From Juglans regia (taxonomy: Eukaryota; Streptophyta; Magnoliopsida; Fagales; Juglandaceae): DNA of 64,000 nt. Each line of letters begins with the position of its first letter. The stretch's first letter is position 1. A program made the position numbers and the translations under genes. The DNA is taken from contig NC_049906.1 of the NCBI RefSeq assembly GCF_001411555.2, positions 1,120,781-1,184,780 on the forward strand, in the 5' to 3' direction. The notes beneath the pieces were generated by a model that did not search any database, was not told where the DNA came from, and was given only the letters and a program-made list of their open reading frames with translations. Shown here piece after piece: positions 61,922 to 64,000 of this stretch.

Positions 61922-62000
61922 TACAAGAAAATTTATTATAATTAATTATAATTATTTTCTATCAAATTTATTATCGTAAAAAATAGTCATTTTTCTTGTA
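61922..62000. mobile_element. 79-bp inverted-repeat MITE (TACAAGAAAA ends)
   Basis: TACAAGAAAA at 61922-61931 and TTTTCTTGTA at 61991-62000 are a perfect 10-bp inverted repeat. Adjacent CTACAAG resembles CACTA-type ends (CACTACAAGAAAA). Confidence 0.5.
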
Positions 62001-62748
62001 CTCCATATGTAAATACGACAAATCTCATATAGCTAGAACAGGTTGTCAAAAGTTGGCAGTAGTAGTACTATCTCTTCTTTGGCTAGCTGGTCTTCACTCT
62101 CGCCTCTAGCTTGTCATTATTGAAGTGTGGCGAGATATCATTTTCACAATAGAAAAATTGGAAGGGAGAGACATTATAGCTTGCTAGCAAACGAAAACTA
62201 CCATATATGTATGATGAGAAATGCTTTGGGATATATTGTACTGATGATCCCGAATTCGGGACTCGTAGCAGTACTCATATATGATATATTGTACTGATGA
62301 TCGATGACATTATTGCAGTACTTTTGGACATGACCATTAATTACGGTACTAGCGCATAGTCCACTATCTAATCATGCGCAATGCTATATAATCTTCTAAT
62401 CTCTATATATTATATTTTTTAAAATTTTTAATATTTTTTTAAAATTTTGTTTTTAAGTTTGTTTTTTTTAAACTAATTTAATTCTTCTATTTAATATTCA
62501 TATATTAAATTTTTTATAAAAGAAAAAAAATTAAAAAAAATATGATATGTGAAAATTATGTGAATAATTGAAAGTTGTGTAGATTTTCTCCTATCTAATA
62601 TTGCACTCACACTTTCATTAGAATTTTTTGGAACTCAATTCATGACCAAGTGCTGATGCATCCCTTTCTATTAAAGGGGAATTTTACTCGTCAGACAGAA
62701 ATATTAAGTATATATATAATATTATGTGCGTGGGTGTCTGTAGTGTAC

Positions 62749-62752
<4 letters not shown>

Positions 62753-62786
<34 letters not shown>
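62753..62786. repeat. TA microsatellite
   Basis: Uninterrupted alternating T and A. Confidence 0.9.
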
Positions 62787-62790
<4 letters not shown>

Positions 62791-62814
62791 CACATATATA
62801 TATTGTTATAGAGT

Positions 62815-63459
62815 GAGGGCTTGTTTGGGGTTGCGCTAAGTGTCGTAAGAAGTGTTTAAATTTCCTCAAAAACTAATTTAATGATAAAATTAGGGTGTTT
62901 GATTGTTACATATTAAAATAATGTTTAATCTAAAGAACTTAAACTAAAATGTACGTTTCAGAAAAACATCAAATTAATTATGTTTTTCTTCAAACATGAT
63001 TTTTCGGATAATGTGAAACATATTTTGAATTTTAAATAAGATTGTTAATAGGCAAAAATACTCATACAATTTTCAAATAATCACAACTTTATCCTATGAA
63101 TATTGAATATAATTGTATTGCTATTTCACTTATACATCGTTGAAGGGATTTTTTTCATTATACTTATTAAAAATCTTATTAGACTATTTTCATTTTATTT
63201 GATCATAAGAAGTGATTTCTATCAAGGATATATATTGTCTAGATCTTTAAAAATTAATTGACCTTTTTATGTTATTCTACTTCAAAAATCACTTTTTTAT
63301 ATTTTTTTAAATAAATGTAATACGTTTAAAAGTACTTTAGACATATGATTACTATATAGTAAATCACTATTTAATAGTAGAGCTTATTACTTAACCTCTA
63401 TAACTAAAAGTTCTAAAACTAGAAGCTATTTTACACACTACAATCCCAAACATGCACTC
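62815..63459. mobile_element. Non-autonomous DNA element, ~645 bp (GGGCTTGTTTGGG ends)
   Basis: Left end GAGGGCTTGTTTGGGGTTG; right end CAATCCCAAACATGCACTC, whose complement is GAGTGCATGTTTGGGATTG. The 19-bp ends differ at three positions. No coding frame and no clear target-site duplication, so the superfamily is open. Confidence 0.6.
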
Positions 63460-63733
63460 AAAGTTAAAGGAAGACGTTAGCTTAATGTTTTCTTATGAAA
63501 TACAATCCATTCTCTTTTTTCCAACTCATTATTACTCCAAGATATATAATATCAGATCTTTATTTATATTTTTTACTTTTTGAGAAAAGATCACCAACTT
63601 GGTCGATGATCGATCGGTGGCTTGCATTTCTATAGCCATTATAAAACAAGAAGATCAATGTACATACCCTTGAAGTGTTATAACTACTATTCACTTTTGT
63701 ACCCAATCCAGCTATCTCCCTATTCAATGAGAA
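63460..63733. other. Short intergenic stretch
   Basis: AT-rich; a 69-codon minus-strand frame at 63560-63769 is not recognised and runs into the next element. Confidence 0.4.
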
Positions 63734-64000
63734 TAGGGGTGGTAAATCGTGTTTTTGGGTCGTGTTCATGTCATATCAAGGGATGAACATTCGATTATAT
63801 AAGTCAATCTGAACCCAACCCGTTAAGTTAAATGTGTTAAACTTCCAATCATAACCCAACCCATTTAGATAATAGGTCGTGTCGTGTCACTTATTTTGAC
63901 CAATTTAATTAGAAATATGTTAACACGACATGACTCATTTAAACCAGTTTGTTTCATGTAAATGTGTTGAACTAAAACACATAACTCATTTGACCTGATT
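63734..64000 (+). mobile_element. hAT-like non-autonomous element, left part
   Basis: Starts TAGGGGTGGTAAATCGTG, followed by GGGTCGTGTTCATG, CCCAACCCGTTAAG and GGTCGTGTCGTGTCA. The TAGGG start and the GTGTCGTGTC / GACACGACAC-type simple repeats are typical of a common plant hAT-derived repeat. The right end is outside the window. Confidence 0.5.

Larger units (their letters stand above)
61159..62814. other. Intergenic stretch, no gene recognised
   Basis: AT-rich DNA with a small inverted-repeat element (61922-62000), a repeated phrase GATATATTGTACTGATGATC (near 62230 and 62283), and a TA microsatellite (62753-62786). No coding potential. Confidence 0.5.

Overview
This is nuclear DNA of a flowering plant, most likely a woody eudicot. 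It is AT-rich and intron-bearing. It carries one complete plant laccase gene, the first exon of a cinnamyl-alcohol-dehydrogenase-type gene, and many nested plant transposons (CACTA, Ty1/copia, large solo LTRs, hAT- and Mutator-like non-autonomous elements). I cannot name the species. No rRNA, tRNA, CRISPR or bacterial feature is seen.

Layout. 1-9875: the right part of a CACTA (En/Spm) element. It holds the acidic C-terminus of a TNP2 transposase, an intact six-exon TNPA-like gene (4878-6663), 121-bp subterminal repeats and a terminus ending TAGTG at 9875. 10296-10393 (minus): CAD/mannitol-dehydrogenase-type exon 1 with TATA box; its remaining exons are not between it and the CACTA end. 10941-24770: two diverged copies of one segment (A and B), each broken by different transposons. 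A carries a 2.9-kb solo LTR, a 360-bp insertion, a Mutator-like MITE and a hAT-like element. B carries a decayed copia (17259-24165). 24776-38003: a 13.2-kb CACTA element with an intact TNPA-like gene, a TNP2 gene broken by one stop codon, a third gene on the opposite strand, and four dense arrays of the palindrome ACGTTCGAACGT. 38469-43331: a very decayed copia. 45378-46160: an array of TTTGCAACGA-type motifs, probably an old element. 48694-51952: the laccase gene, seven exons, 573 codons, all copper ligands present. 53983-61153: a third copia with a 2.3-kb solo LTR nested in its reverse transcriptase. 62815-64000: two small DNA transposon remnants.

How it works together. The host genes are the laccase (apoplastic phenol oxidation) and the CAD-type fragment; both families act in phenylpropanoid/lignin metabolism, but nothing here shows co-regulation. 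In the second CACTA, the TNPA-like protein would be expected to bind the repeated palindromes, which lie at the element ends and also beside the promoters of the other two genes. This suggests a self-regulatory circuit. The TNP2 promoter region additionally carries three E2F-like palindromes. These regulatory readings are inference. Element boundaries, target-site duplications, exon joins and frame breaks were read from the sequence by eye.
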